The notes under the pieces: model-generated | The model's input: the letters and a program-made list of their open reading frames with translations, nothing else | Databases searched by the model: none | Told to the model about the DNA's origin: nothing | DNA from: a virus | Direction: 5' to 3' (one strand) | Virus record (IMG/VR): IMGVR_UViG_3300027852_000611 | Span: 1 to 22,065 of that record | DNA: 22,065 nt | Shown: piece after piece, positions 8,354-15,756 of the stretch | How positions within the stretch are numbered: the stretch's first letter is position 1 | Layout of the letters: every line of letters starts with the position of its first letter | Program-made: the position numbers and the translations under genes

Positions 8354-9106
8354 CTAGAAAGCCTTCTTCAACTTATTCCGTCTACGAAACCCGTAAGCCC
8401 TACTAACAGGGTCAAATAAGGGCCTCGGTTCCTGTCTCCTTGAATGGGTCCTGGTGCCATTCTCAAAAAATGCCAACTTCTTTAAGGGTCCTGTCAAGTG
8501 TAGCGCAGACCCTGTTGAGTCCGGAGCTAAGTACCTGCCCATAAGAAACTCAGACAAAGCGGCGTTACTTGTAGGGGCAGAGTATCTGTAGGAGTAGTTC
8601 ACTACTAAAGAAACATTAGTCCCTCTAACTCTTGGTTTCTTACTTATTCTTTTGCTTCTGGTAATGCCTTTGGTGGTTCCTTGGGTATCTACTGCGGCTT
8701 GAAGCAGCTTATTGGTCTGCCCGGTGTACCTCCTAAAGCTCTTAAACTGCTTCCTCTTGTAATATCTATCCTCAAGAGGGTCCCAAGGCTTGTGTAGCAC
8801 AACCCCTAAGCCTCGTATCGGTGTGTCATCTACATAACGCCCGCCATCTCTGGCTTCATTAACCAGTGTCTTCAACCCTACTCTACGAAACGACTGATAA
8901 TCCTTTACTAGTAGAGGTTCTACAGTCTTAGTCCAGTAATAGTCAGAGACCTTAGCGCTCAATACCTTACCGTCAGAGGAGTTTGTCAAGGTATCACCTT
9001 TCTTACTTTTCCCAAACAGGGCTTTGACAATAGACTCCTCTGACAAGCGTATTGTTATGTTTTGAGCCTTGGAGCTCTTAGACCTAGCCACTGGCTGCTT
9101 TACCAT
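8354..9106 (-). CDS. Tail completion / neck protein, putative
   Basis: A strongly basic protein of 250 residues with runs such as YYKRKQFKSFRRY, KRISKKPRVR and FRRRNKLKK. It lies between the connector genes and the tail tube, where HK97 gp10-like or lambda Z-like completion proteins are found. I recognise no family motif, so the role is positional. I take the ATG at 9106, which overlaps the previous gene by 23 bases. A longer frame from TTG at 9157 exists, but it has no usable SD and a 74-base overlap. The ATG also lacks a clear SD, so initiation is probably coupled to translation of the upstream gene. Confidence 0.6.
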   Translation of the reverse strand: MVKQPVARSKSSKAQNITIRLSEESIVKALFGKSKKGDTLTNSSDGKVLSAKVSDYYWTKTVEPLLVKDYQSFRRVGLKTLVNEARDGGRYVDDTPIRGLGVVLHKPWDPLEDRYYKRKQFKSFRRYTGQTNKLLQAAVDTQGTTKGITRSKRISKKPRVRGTNVSLVVNYSYRYSAPTSNAALSEFLMGRYLAPDSTGSALHLTGPLKKLAFFENGTRTHSRRQEPRPLFDPVSRAYGFRRRNKLKKAF

Positions 9107-9524
9107 ACACAGAAGCTGTACGGATTCCAGACTGCTTATCGTACTCTTGAGGCTCAACCCTTACATCAGAGACGTACATAAACCCCTGTTTAGGCCCTAC
9201 AACAACGCCTGAATAGTCCATTACATCATAACTTTTTCCTACAGTGAAGATGTCTTTTATGTCCCCAACGAGACTTAAGATATTGTAGTTAGCAGCATCG
9301 TTAGTAGTTCTCGCTCCTACCCTAAATACGAAAGAGTACAAAGGTGCTTTAGGGGCCTCGTCGAAGGTCAAAAACTCCCACACCAACGCATCTTTACTTG
9401 AACTCAAGAGGTCTGTCACTGCGGTCACATCGTCCATATCCACAAGTTTTAGATCTTTAGATACAGCCAAATCATTAACCATCTTGTCTATGGAGCTTTT
9501 AAAAGCCAAGGCAAACTGAGGCAA
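9084..9524 (-). CDS. Head-tail joining / tail terminator-like protein, putative; TTG start
   Basis: A 146-residue protein in the connector-to-tail interval. An N-terminal amphipathic helix is followed by alternating strands (LYSFVFRVGARTT, FMYVSDVRVEPQEYD). This layout and size fit tail terminator proteins of the lambda U class, but I see no diagnostic motif. The start codon is TTG with a GGAG SD 7 bases upstream. The TTG follows the previous gene's stop by one base, so start and stop are nearly coupled. The 3' end overlaps the following gene. Confidence 0.6.
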   Translation of the reverse strand: MPQFALAFKSSIDKMVNDLAVSKDLKLVDMDDVTAVTDLLSSSKDALVWEFLTFDEAPKAPLYSFVFRVGARTTNDAANYNILSLVGDIKDIFTVGKSYDVMDYSGVVVGPKQGFMYVSDVRVEPQEYDKQSGIRTASVYGKAASG

Positions 9525-9525
9525 A

Positions 9526-10104
9526 CTATTTCTCCAAGAGGTAGGCGCGTTTCATGTTGAGTTCGGTATCCACCTCTTTAATGGTGTACCGCTTATCTTC
9601 TATCTCCAACTCCCCTCCTTCCGTGGGAGTTACGTAACTAGGTAACAACGCCCTGAACCTAGTGTAAACCACAAAGTCCAAGCCTGCGTCGGCATTGTTG
9701 GATGACGTTCTCTGTATGTAACACGGCACACTATAGGTAGTAGTTTCGTAAATGTCTCCTCCCATACCTGACGCTGAGTCAGTTTTGGTAAAAGAGATAA
9801 TATTGGCAGTGTGTGTGGCTTTTTGAAGTAAGTAAATGTAGGTGGAATAAATGTCCCTAGTGGTATCGACAGATGACGACACTAGTAGGTAAACCTCACC
9901 GTTGGCAGACCTTAGGAGAGGGTATTCCCTTGGTAACTGCTCAGAGCTGGTAAGGTTACGTCGTAGGGAGCTGTGTTCTCTCTCGTTAATTACCCTACCA
10001 AACGACTCCAAGGAACCTTTGATAACCTCAGGAACCCATTTAGTGCCGTCGTACCCGTCGTAGGTATTCGTATCAAACTTCTTAGCAGCTCTGGTGAGTA
10101 ACAC
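9526..10104 (-). CDS. Head-tail connector protein, putative (stopper-like); GTG start
   Basis: A 192-residue protein, the second gene of the connector set. The middle (EVYLLVSSSVDTTRDIYSTYIYLLQ) and the C-terminal end (GGELEIEDKRYTIKEVDTELNMKRAYLLEK) are strand-rich, as in head-completion stopper proteins that close the portal channel. The family is inferred from order and composition only. It starts with GTG, preceded by an AGGAG SD at 6 bases, one base after the stop of the upstream gene. Confidence 0.6.
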   Translation of the reverse strand: MLLTRAAKKFDTNTYDGYDGTKWVPEVIKGSLESFGRVINEREHSSLRRNLTSSEQLPREYPLLRSANGEVYLLVSSSVDTTRDIYSTYIYLLQKATHTANIISFTKTDSASGMGGDIYETTTYSVPCYIQRTSSNNADAGLDFVVYTRFRALLPSYVTPTEGGELEIEDKRYTIKEVDTELNMKRAYLLEK

Positions 10105-10105
10105 A

Positions 10106-10615
10106 TTACACTCCTGTTATAGGGTTGTAGCCTGAATACGTAGACTTCACCGGGGAGAGGGGCGTAGCTACAGAAGTCACCGCCGCCGCATCATTAATAA
10201 TTCGTTTATAGGTCGCCACATTACCTTTAACGACATCCCTCATATCTTTCAAATCGAGCGTCCTTGGCCTGGACATCTCATCCTTTCCGTTAGACACCTT
10301 CTCTGGGATAACAAGAAGCGTCTCTATGGCACGGTAGGCCGCAAACCACATACTGTAAATTGACAACTGCATAGCAGTCTTATCCGCTGCAGAAGGTGCA
10401 GAGAGGATGTCTTGGTCTAACGCATCCTCCGCAGGGTCGTAAATACTGGCATCCCAATCATCTACATAGTCCCCTGGGTACCACTCATCCATGTCCAGCA
10501 TGAACTGAGTCTTAAGAGTCTGCGTGGTCAAGATGTTTGCAGGTAAGTCTGCTTCGTCTAAACCTAACGCGGCCTGCACGGCCTCTACGGTGGTATACAA
10601 GATTGGTGTGGCCAC
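10106..10615 (-). CDS. Head-tail adaptor (gp6-like connector), putative; GTG start
   Basis: A 169-residue, mostly helical acidic protein. Its N-terminus, TTVEAVQAALGLDEADLP, resembles the first helix of portal-binding adaptors, which usually begin with a short 'leucine after valine' helix pair and a Tyr/Trp-rich middle (here YSMWFAAYRAIETLL). It lies after the capsid gene and before other connector genes, which supports an adaptor ring under the portal. The start is GTG with an AGGAG SD 5 bases upstream. Confidence in the exact ring position is modest. Confidence 0.6.
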   Translation of the reverse strand: MATPILYTTVEAVQAALGLDEADLPANILTTQTLKTQFMLDMDEWYPGDYVDDWDASIYDPAEDALDQDILSAPSAADKTAMQLSIYSMWFAAYRAIETLLVIPEKVSNGKDEMSRPRTLDLKDMRDVVKGNVATYKRIINDAAAVTSVATPLSPVKSTYSGYNPITGV

Positions 10616-10627
10616 GGTAACTCCTGG

Positions 10628-10909
10628 TTAGAACTCTTTTAAAACACCTGCTTCGTACTGTGACTTTTCCCAAAAATTGTCTTCAAGGGAAATAGGTTCG
10701 CTGGGTACGTTCAAACTGTATCTTGCACCTGTTACTAAATTTGTAATAGGTCTTGTTACTGCAACCAATCTTACCTTACCACTGGCTTCTTTATCTGTTT
10801 TAACTACTTTGGGTATAGAAGCCGAAAACTCTTCTTCGGACTTGTTGTCCGCTACGGCTTGTGCTGTAGGGGCCTTTCTACTTCTACCTCTTTTTGTGGG
10901 CTCTGACAT
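10628..10909 (-). CDS. Small conserved-position protein after the capsid gene
   Basis: A 93-residue protein with a basic, disordered N-terminus (TKRGRSRKAPTAQ) and a short folded C-terminal part (NLVTGARYSLNVPSEPISLEDNFWEKSQYEAGVLKEF). It sits between the major capsid gene and the first connector, the position of lambda FI, but I see no sequence reason to call it FI. It starts at ATG with an AAGGAAA SD and lies downstream of the hairpin at 10933-10954. Confidence 0.6.
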   Translation of the reverse strand: MSEPTKRGRSRKAPTAQAVADNKSEEEFSASIPKVVKTDKEASGKVRLVAVTRPITNLVTGARYSLNVPSEPISLEDNFWEKSQYEAGVLKEF

Positions 10910-10932
10910 TTCACTTTCCTTATATTAGGGAA

Positions 10933-10954
10933 AGGCGGGGCCTAAGCCCCGCCT
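10933..10954 (-). terminator. GC-rich hairpin after the major capsid gene (attenuator or weak terminator)
   Basis: AGGCGGGGC (10933-10941) and GCCCCGCCT (10946-10954) form a perfect 9-bp stem with a 4-base loop. On the minus strand it is followed only by TTTCCC, a short U-run, so partial termination or mRNA 3'-end protection is more likely than full termination. This would lower expression of the genes after the capsid. Confidence 0.6.
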
Positions 10955-10978
10955 AAACATTCTAACTTACCGACCTAC

Positions 10979-12169
10979 TTATGCACCGATAACCAAACCC
11001 TTGAATGCTTCAGGATAGATTTTAGTGAACATAGAAGACTGGTCAAAACGCATACCTTTGGCACGACGAAGAACGTAGTTCTCAATCGCTTCGTAGGAGG
11101 CACTAACGTTTACAATCTTACGGATAGCGTAACGAGAGTCTATACCTATAACAGTATCCGCGCCCACTACAGAAGTATCTACCAACAACACTTTGGGGGG
11201 TTGTAGGGTAAGGTTCTCTACAGTGAAGATAGTGTCGATACGTGGAGACGTTGGGTTATCCCCAGTAACAACAGGCTTACCGGTACGGTTTTCCAACTCA
11301 AGAGCTGTATCAATGTCCATGACCAACCAGTCAATGCCAAGTGTTCTGTAATTTTCATACAGAAACTTCACATATGCCTTTTGAGTCATCTTCACACCAG
11401 GAATACCGGAGTCCAAAGTAGAGGCATTGGCTGCTACCACTGCTGCCACGTTGGAATCCACATCCCCGCTGATTAAACCAGACAAGTCTTGCTCAGCGCG
11501 GTTAATCGCCTGCTGTCGAGAGTTGGCGGTCAAGGCCAGGGAAACCAGGTCAAGAGTTGACGCCTGTAGTGCCTCATCTGAGATTTCCAGACCGATAGCA
11601 CGAGTAGGCATACGGTAGCTCTTATCGCTGGTAGTGATTTGAACCATGTTTGGGGGTGGCGCCAGTTGAGAGATAGGCTGATCCGAAACATCCTTAGGTC
11701 CAGTCACGTTGATAACCGGCTGTTCAATACGGCTGGAAGTTACGTTAGAGGTAATAGCAGTCATATCGTTCAAGCTTTTCAAAAAGGGGTCGTCACTTTC
11801 GTTTAGCTCAGAAAATACAGACTGAAGCACCACCTCTGGGTAGAGGATACGTGAGGCTGGGGTGCCAATACTAGCGCCACCGTCACGGGTGATAGCCCCA
11901 GCGTTTAGCACTGCATTGCCGCTCATCACATCCGCCATTGTAGGCGGGTTGATGCCGTAGTTGTTACTGCTACTCAAAAACAAACCAGCACTGGACGCCA
12001 TCTGGTCGAAGGTAGAGGCAGTAGGGTGGTTTGTTTTAAAATTACGGTTAATGTACTGAGATAAAGAAACGCCTGCGTCGGCGGCCTTTTTGTATAAACT
12101 TACGTCCAGCTTAACCTCTTGGTTGTTGCCTTGGCAGTCTTCAAAACTTACTGAATTTTCTTCTGGCAT
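10979..12169 (-). CDS. Major capsid protein
   Basis: A 396-residue protein in the lambda E / HK97 position, after a decoration gene and before the connectors. An N-terminal helical and extended arm (residues 1-90) precedes a core with features expected of the HK97 fold: YRMPTRAIGLEISDEALQAS (spine-helix entry), then a long helix SLALTANSRQQAINRAEQDL, a middle A-domain-like segment (WLVMDIDTALELENRTGKP), and a C-terminal SYEAIENYVLRRAKGMRFD. The start is a choice. ATG at 12169 has an AGGA SD with 7-base spacing. A frame continuing to TTG at 12229 would add 20 residues and overlap the decoration gene by 14 bases, but has no SD. I prefer the ATG. Confidence 0.85.
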   Translation of the reverse strand: MPEENSVSFEDCQGNNQEVKLDVSLYKKAADAGVSLSQYINRNFKTNHPTASTFDQMASSAGLFLSSSNNYGINPPTMADVMSGNAVLNAGAITRDGGASIGTPASRILYPEVVLQSVFSELNESDDPFLKSLNDMTAITSNVTSSRIEQPVINVTGPKDVSDQPISQLAPPPNMVQITTSDKSYRMPTRAIGLEISDEALQASTLDLVSLALTANSRQQAINRAEQDLSGLISGDVDSNVAAVVAANASTLDSGIPGVKMTQKAYVKFLYENYRTLGIDWLVMDIDTALELENRTGKPVVTGDNPTSPRIDTIFTVENLTLQPPKVLLVDTSVVGADTVIGIDSRYAIRKIVNVSASYEAIENYVLRRAKGMRFDQSSMFTKIYPEAFKGLVIGA

Positions 12170-12215
12170 GATGTCATCCTGATTATCTAAAAATGAGTCC
12201 AAGTATCTGGAGTGG

Positions 12216-12653
12216 TTAAATACGCTCAATCATTACAGTGTCACCAGCTACGCCGGTACCTGAAACAACCTTGATTACTTTCCAGTCGGCGCCCGCTAAA
12301 ATCTCCACCACCAAACCGCCAGCAGTATTGATAGCAGTCTGAGTGCCGGCGGCAACACGAGTACCTACCGCAGCAGTACCTACTTCTGCTGCATCGACAA
12401 CAGCAGTAGTAACGCGACCGCCCATCTGAACGGAACCAAAAGCAAACCCGTCATTAACAGTGTGGTCTACAACTGTTTCCAGGATACCGTCGATCTCGTC
12501 ACCTTTAGCGCACAACACGAAGTTATCAGCGGCGCCGTATTTAACAGCCTTGCCAATATCATTAGTAGTCAATTTATTGCTGGCGTCTGCTCCCAGAGCA
12601 CCTGATGCGTACTGTTGTTCCCCAACATTTTGAGTAAAAGAAAAAGAAGCCAT
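12216..12653 (-). CDS. Capsid decoration (head stabilisation) protein
   Basis: A 145-residue small beta-rich protein, rich in Gly, Ala, Val and Thr (for example GGRVTTAVVDAAEVGTAAVGTRVAAGTQTAIN), between the protease-scaffold gene and the capsid gene. In lambda-like phages this is the place of gpD, the trimer that cements capsid hexamers. The sequence is closer in style to the DUF2190-like capsid cement proteins than to gpD, but this is a judgement by eye. The start is ATG with a strong AGGAAGGA SD. Confidence 0.7.
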   Translation of the reverse strand: MASFSFTQNVGEQQYASGALGADASNKLTTNDIGKAVKYGAADNFVLCAKGDEIDGILETVVDHTVNDGFAFGSVQMGGRVTTAVVDAAEVGTAAVGTRVAAGTQTAINTAGGLVVEILAGADWKVIKVVSGTGVAGDTVMIERI

Positions 12654-12690
12654 ATTTCTGTCCTTCCTAAGTTAAAGATTAAATTAAAAG

Positions 12691-13278
12691 TTACTTTTTA
12701 CGAGAAACCAAACCCACTACGGTGTCATTGAAGTTATCTGAAGCTCCGATCAGCTCTACAGAAAGGTCTTCAGACTCCACCTGTTGACCAACAGGGTACC
12801 GCTCACGCAGCCTTGTCTGGTTTTGCTCATACATCGTTAAAAGGTTCTCAGCAGAGCAAGCGGAGAATTCTTGCGGGCTTGCACTAAGGGCCACATTCAT
12901 CCGGTTAATGGCCTCCTTCACGACACCTAAAAGCTTCTCCTGCGTAGCTTCCTGTGCAGACAGTTTGTCTTCAAGCTCAGAAACTTTAGAGTTGGCCAGT
13001 CCCAAATCAGTGGTCATAGAGAGAAGTTTGTCTATTAACTGTGTACTCCCTGTAACAGGTTCTTGGTCTTCAACCCCTTCTCCTGGTACTGTTGGTTCTG
13101 CTTCAGATACCTCCGAACCTTCCCCGTTGGCTTCAACAACAGGCGCAACAACCTCGGCCTGTACCTCTTCACCTCCCCCAATCACGTCGGAGACCTCCGC
13201 ACCTTCTATAATAGCTGCTTGAGCTTCAGGCGTGATGATCTCCTTAGCGGGGGTTTTTTTGAATATACCTTTAGGCAT
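12691..13278 (-). CDS. Nested scaffold protein from an internal start in the protease gene (Nu3-like)
   Basis: Met314 of the protease-scaffold frame (MPKGIFKKTPAKE) is preceded by GGAGGG (13288-13283), one of the strongest SDs in the window, 4 to 5 bases before the ATG. Initiation there would make a 195-residue protein that contains only the acidic coiled-coil part. Lambda makes its scaffold Nu3 from the 3' part of gene C in this way, and other phages with S49 proteases do so as well. The product should be the main scaffold, made in excess of the protease. It shares frame and stop with the longer gene, so annotation pipelines usually miss it. Confidence 0.65.
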   Translation of the reverse strand: MPKGIFKKTPAKEIITPEAQAAIIEGAEVSDVIGGGEEVQAEVVAPVVEANGEGSEVSEAEPTVPGEGVEDQEPVTGSTQLIDKLLSMTTDLGLANSKVSELEDKLSAQEATQEKLLGVVKEAINRMNVALSASPQEFSACSAENLLTMYEQNQTRLRERYPVGQQVESEDLSVELIGASDNFNDTVVGLVSRKK

Positions 13279-14217
13279 ATCGCCCTCCATTGTTTTACTT
13301 GCATTTAACGCCGGGGTTTCGTCTGCAACAAACATCCCCCCAACACCACGCCCAGAAGAAGGTGCTTCCTCTGAACCTAAAGACGATGCCAAGTAAATCA
13401 AAGCATCGTCAAAAGAACTGACCTCATCAATAAGGCCTATCTGTACCGCTTCTTCCGCGAACATTGTACTACCATCGCCAATCCTGGCTCTGACCAACTC
13501 GGGAGATTGCCCCCGACCTTCCGCGACGGCGTTAATAAATTTGCCGTGAACATAATCCATTTCGGTCTGGAGGTCTGCAAGGTCAACATCTCTCGGGGTT
13601 TCCAAGGGGTTGATGCGTGCCTTCTTATCGCCGGACCGCATTACCTTTACCGAAACGCCTTCTTTCTCAAGCTTTTTGGTAACATTAACCAACTTGGCAA
13701 TCACACCTATAGAACCTACGTTAGACATATCCGAGGCGCTGACCTGACTGCCTTGCACACCCAACCATACTGCCGCGCTGTGCATGTTACCCGCTACAAA
13801 CGTATGTAGAGGCTTTACCGCTTTAAACTGGTCCAGAGTCTGTACAACATCGTTCAGTCCATTAACGTCTCCGCCGGGGCTCGACACATGCAGCATAGCG
13901 GCATTCAGCGAATCGTCCACGGAGGCTTCCATAACCGCTTGCTGTAGCAAACCATAAGGCGTAGCTCCGAACATTAACGCCCAGAAACTGTTACCTTGAA
14001 CCAAAGGGCCTTGCACAGTAATAACGCCTATCTCTTTACCATCTACTGAGGCGCGACTAAGGAGGGGGGAGTGAAACTCCTCCTCCTCGTCCTCATACTC
14101 GTCAGAAAAAGCCTTCATCATAGTGGCAGTTTCTTCGTCTGTCATATTGCCGATGGCTTCTAAATCTTTTTCCCAGTCTTCTAACGACTGGTCTGAACCG
14201 GCCCATAGTTGTGGCAT
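12691..14217 (-). CDS. Prohead maturation protease (S49 / ClpP-like) with C-terminal scaffold region
   Basis: A 508-residue, two-part protein like lambda gpC. Residues about 60-285 form an S49-type serine protease. SSPGGDVNG (112-120) is the glycine-rich strand motif, S147 in GNMHSAAVWLG is the likely nucleophile, and a Lys in GDKKA (198-199) is the likely general base; NVGSIGVI (167-173) is the downstream family motif. Residues about 314-508 are acidic with a coiled coil (LGLANSKVSELEDKLSAQEATQEKL), as expected of a scaffold. The protein should assemble inside the prohead and clear the scaffold before DNA packaging. It starts with ATG 3 bases after the portal stop, with an AAGGAA SD. A nested start at 13278 probably gives a free scaffold. 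Confidence 0.9.
   Translation of the reverse strand: MPQLWAGSDQSLEDWEKDLEAIGNMTDEETATMMKAFSDEYEDEEEEFHSPLLSRASVDGKEIGVITVQGPLVQGNSFWALMFGATPYGLLQQAVMEASVDDSLNAAMLHVSSPGGDVNGLNDVVQTLDQFKAVKPLHTFVAGNMHSAAVWLGVQGSQVSASDMSNVGSIGVIAKLVNVTKKLEKEGVSVKVMRSGDKKARINPLETPRDVDLADLQTEMDYVHGKFINAVAEGRGQSPELVRARIGDGSTMFAEEAVQIGLIDEVSSFDDALIYLASSLGSEEAPSSGRGVGGMFVADETPALNASKTMEGDMPKGIFKKTPAKEIITPEAQAAIIEGAEVSDVIGGGEEVQAEVVAPVVEANGEGSEVSEAEPTVPGEGVEDQEPVTGSTQLIDKLLSMTTDLGLANSKVSELEDKLSAQEATQEKLLGVVKEAINRMNVALSASPQEFSACSAENLLTMYEQNQTRLRERYPVGQQVESEDLSVELIGASDNFNDTVVGLVSRKK
13283..13288 (-). promoter_or_regulatory. Internal Shine-Dalgarno for the nested scaffold gene
   Basis: GGAGGG on the minus strand, placed 4 bases from the in-frame ATG of Met314, inside a region that separates the protease domain from the scaffold domain. 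Confidence 0.65.
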
Positions 14218-14220
14218 ACG

Positions 14221-15675
14221 CTATTCCTTTTCCTGATTACCAGGAGTCTTATCAGGCGAATCAGGGGCTAGTGCCGCCTCTTGCCCGCCTTGTTTATTTG
14301 AAATCTGGTCAGAGGAGACAGCCTCATCCTCCATGTGTAAAAACATAGTACCACTTAACGGTGGTAGCGAAGAGTCTCTAAAGCTGGTTCCCAATAACAT
14401 TGCTGCTTCGTCATCTGTGATAAAGCCGAGAGAAAGTTGGTTAAGGATACGAGATTGTTTGACCGACTTGTGCGCCTCCAACTCGTTAGTGGGACGTAAA
14501 TCAATCGGATCAAACCTGAATTTTATGTAAATATCTTCGCCTTGCAGCCTGGCGCCCAAGGTTAAGGCGCGAGACATGAGGGCTTCAACTGGTTGGCGTA
14601 TCGTCTCCACGCTCTTCAAATACAGCATACTCTCAGTATTAGACAAACTCTGTGAACCTTTACCTATGCGAAGACCAAGTACAGAGGGCATGCTCTTTAA
14701 GGCGCTCGCCACCACTCCGCTAAGTGTCTCTAGAAGATCTGTGTAGCTTGCGCTCTCCCCCTTAGCACTTAACATATTGAAAGTAACATTATCAAACGCC
14801 ACAAACGCTTCCTCCGGCGTCGCGTCTTCTAAAACTTTGGAGGTGTCTGCCTGAAGTTGTGTGAGGTACGTGGCTAGTTTTTCGGTGTCGGCCTGAGTTC
14901 CAGCCGGCGCCGCTGCAATCGCTTTCTCCAAGTCAATGCTAGCCGTCACTCGGGAATGTCCAGTCCTCTTTAACACAACTCCCATATCTTCGATGAAATC
15001 CAGGAAGCGGTAAACATCCGGCAGTGCGCTTTCCAACATAGAGTGTGGTTGAAACTCCGAAGCGTCTAAGTGAAGACTCTCAACCCAAAATGTGGGAATA
15101 TCTAACGGCACGTTTGAGCCCCCAGAACTAACCTGCTCCGGGTACTTGCGCTTATCCTTCTTCACCACCCACTCAAGCTTGTCTACGTTCACCGGCACAA
15201 TGCGGTCTGGAAGACGGTACTTGTCGAGCACCAACTCCCCAGCACACCCTCCTGTTAACACCACCTCTTTCACCAACGTTTGCAGCAAACTGTCCACAGA
15301 TTGCTTGTCAGAATACCCTTGTGAATAGTCTTGTAAGGTGTCTAGGGAAGCCAGTATGGACTTAGCCACCAACGTCCCCGAACCGCTGAACTTGTGAGTT
15401 AGAGAGTCATAACCGTACACGGTGTAGCCAGACATGGAAGTATTGACGAAAGACGACACCGCCGCTGATAACAGCCCATTGACCTTAACAAGCGCCCTAA
15501 TGGCGTCTCTCTTAGACAGGGCCCTAACGTCACGAATACTACGGTTGTAGTAGTCCTGAGAGATTTGTGTAAGTTTAGACCCCTCCTCTTCGGTACTAAA
15601 TCCGGTAGAGGAAACCCTAGCTTTCTTTATTTGTGAAGGCTTAGGAGGAGTGATTTTTTTCTGCTTCTGTACCAT
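14221..15675 (-). CDS. Portal protein
   Basis: A 484-residue protein between the large terminase and the protease genes. The N-terminal part holds RDAIRALVKVNGLLSAAVSSFVNTSMSGYTVYGYDS, a typical start of the portal clip and wing. The C-terminal third holds LRIGKGSQSLSNTESMLYLKSVETIRQPVEALMSRAL, then IKFRFDPIDLRPTNELEAHKSV and LGFITDDEAAMLLG, the stem and tunnel-loop pattern of phage portals followed by the usual 'leucine-rich, then ITDDEA' helix. The end is acidic, Gln/Pro-rich and disordered. It would form the dodecameric DNA channel that docks the terminase. The SD is weak (AGGA 12 bases from the ATG). A likely promoter (15711-15739) sits in the 81-base gap upstream. Confidence 0.9.
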   Translation of the reverse strand: MVQKQKKITPPKPSQIKKARVSSTGFSTEEEGSKLTQISQDYYNRSIRDVRALSKRDAIRALVKVNGLLSAAVSSFVNTSMSGYTVYGYDSLTHKFSGSGTLVAKSILASLDTLQDYSQGYSDKQSVDSLLQTLVKEVVLTGGCAGELVLDKYRLPDRIVPVNVDKLEWVVKKDKRKYPEQVSSGGSNVPLDIPTFWVESLHLDASEFQPHSMLESALPDVYRFLDFIEDMGVVLKRTGHSRVTASIDLEKAIAAAPAGTQADTEKLATYLTQLQADTSKVLEDATPEEAFVAFDNVTFNMLSAKGESASYTDLLETLSGVVASALKSMPSVLGLRIGKGSQSLSNTESMLYLKSVETIRQPVEALMSRALTLGARLQGEDIYIKFRFDPIDLRPTNELEAHKSVKQSRILNQLSLGFITDDEAAMLLGTSFRDSSLPPLSGTMFLHMEDEAVSSDQISNKQGGQEAALAPDSPDKTPGNQEKE

Positions 15676-15710
15676 AGGTTAATTAAGTCCTGGGAACGTT
15701 CTACCTAGGG

Positions 15711-15739
15711 AGTATACAACAAAGGAGGAGTAGCGTAAA
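15711..15739 (-). promoter_or_regulatory. Putative sigma70-type promoter before the portal gene
   Basis: On the minus strand, TTTACG (15739-15734) and TATACT (15716-15711) are separated by exactly 17 bases. Each -35 and -10 has 4/6 and 5/6 matches to consensus. It lies in the only long gap between the terminase and portal genes and could start the head operon. It was found by eye only. Confidence 0.45.
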
Positions 15740-15756
15740 AACACCCTCTCCTAGTG

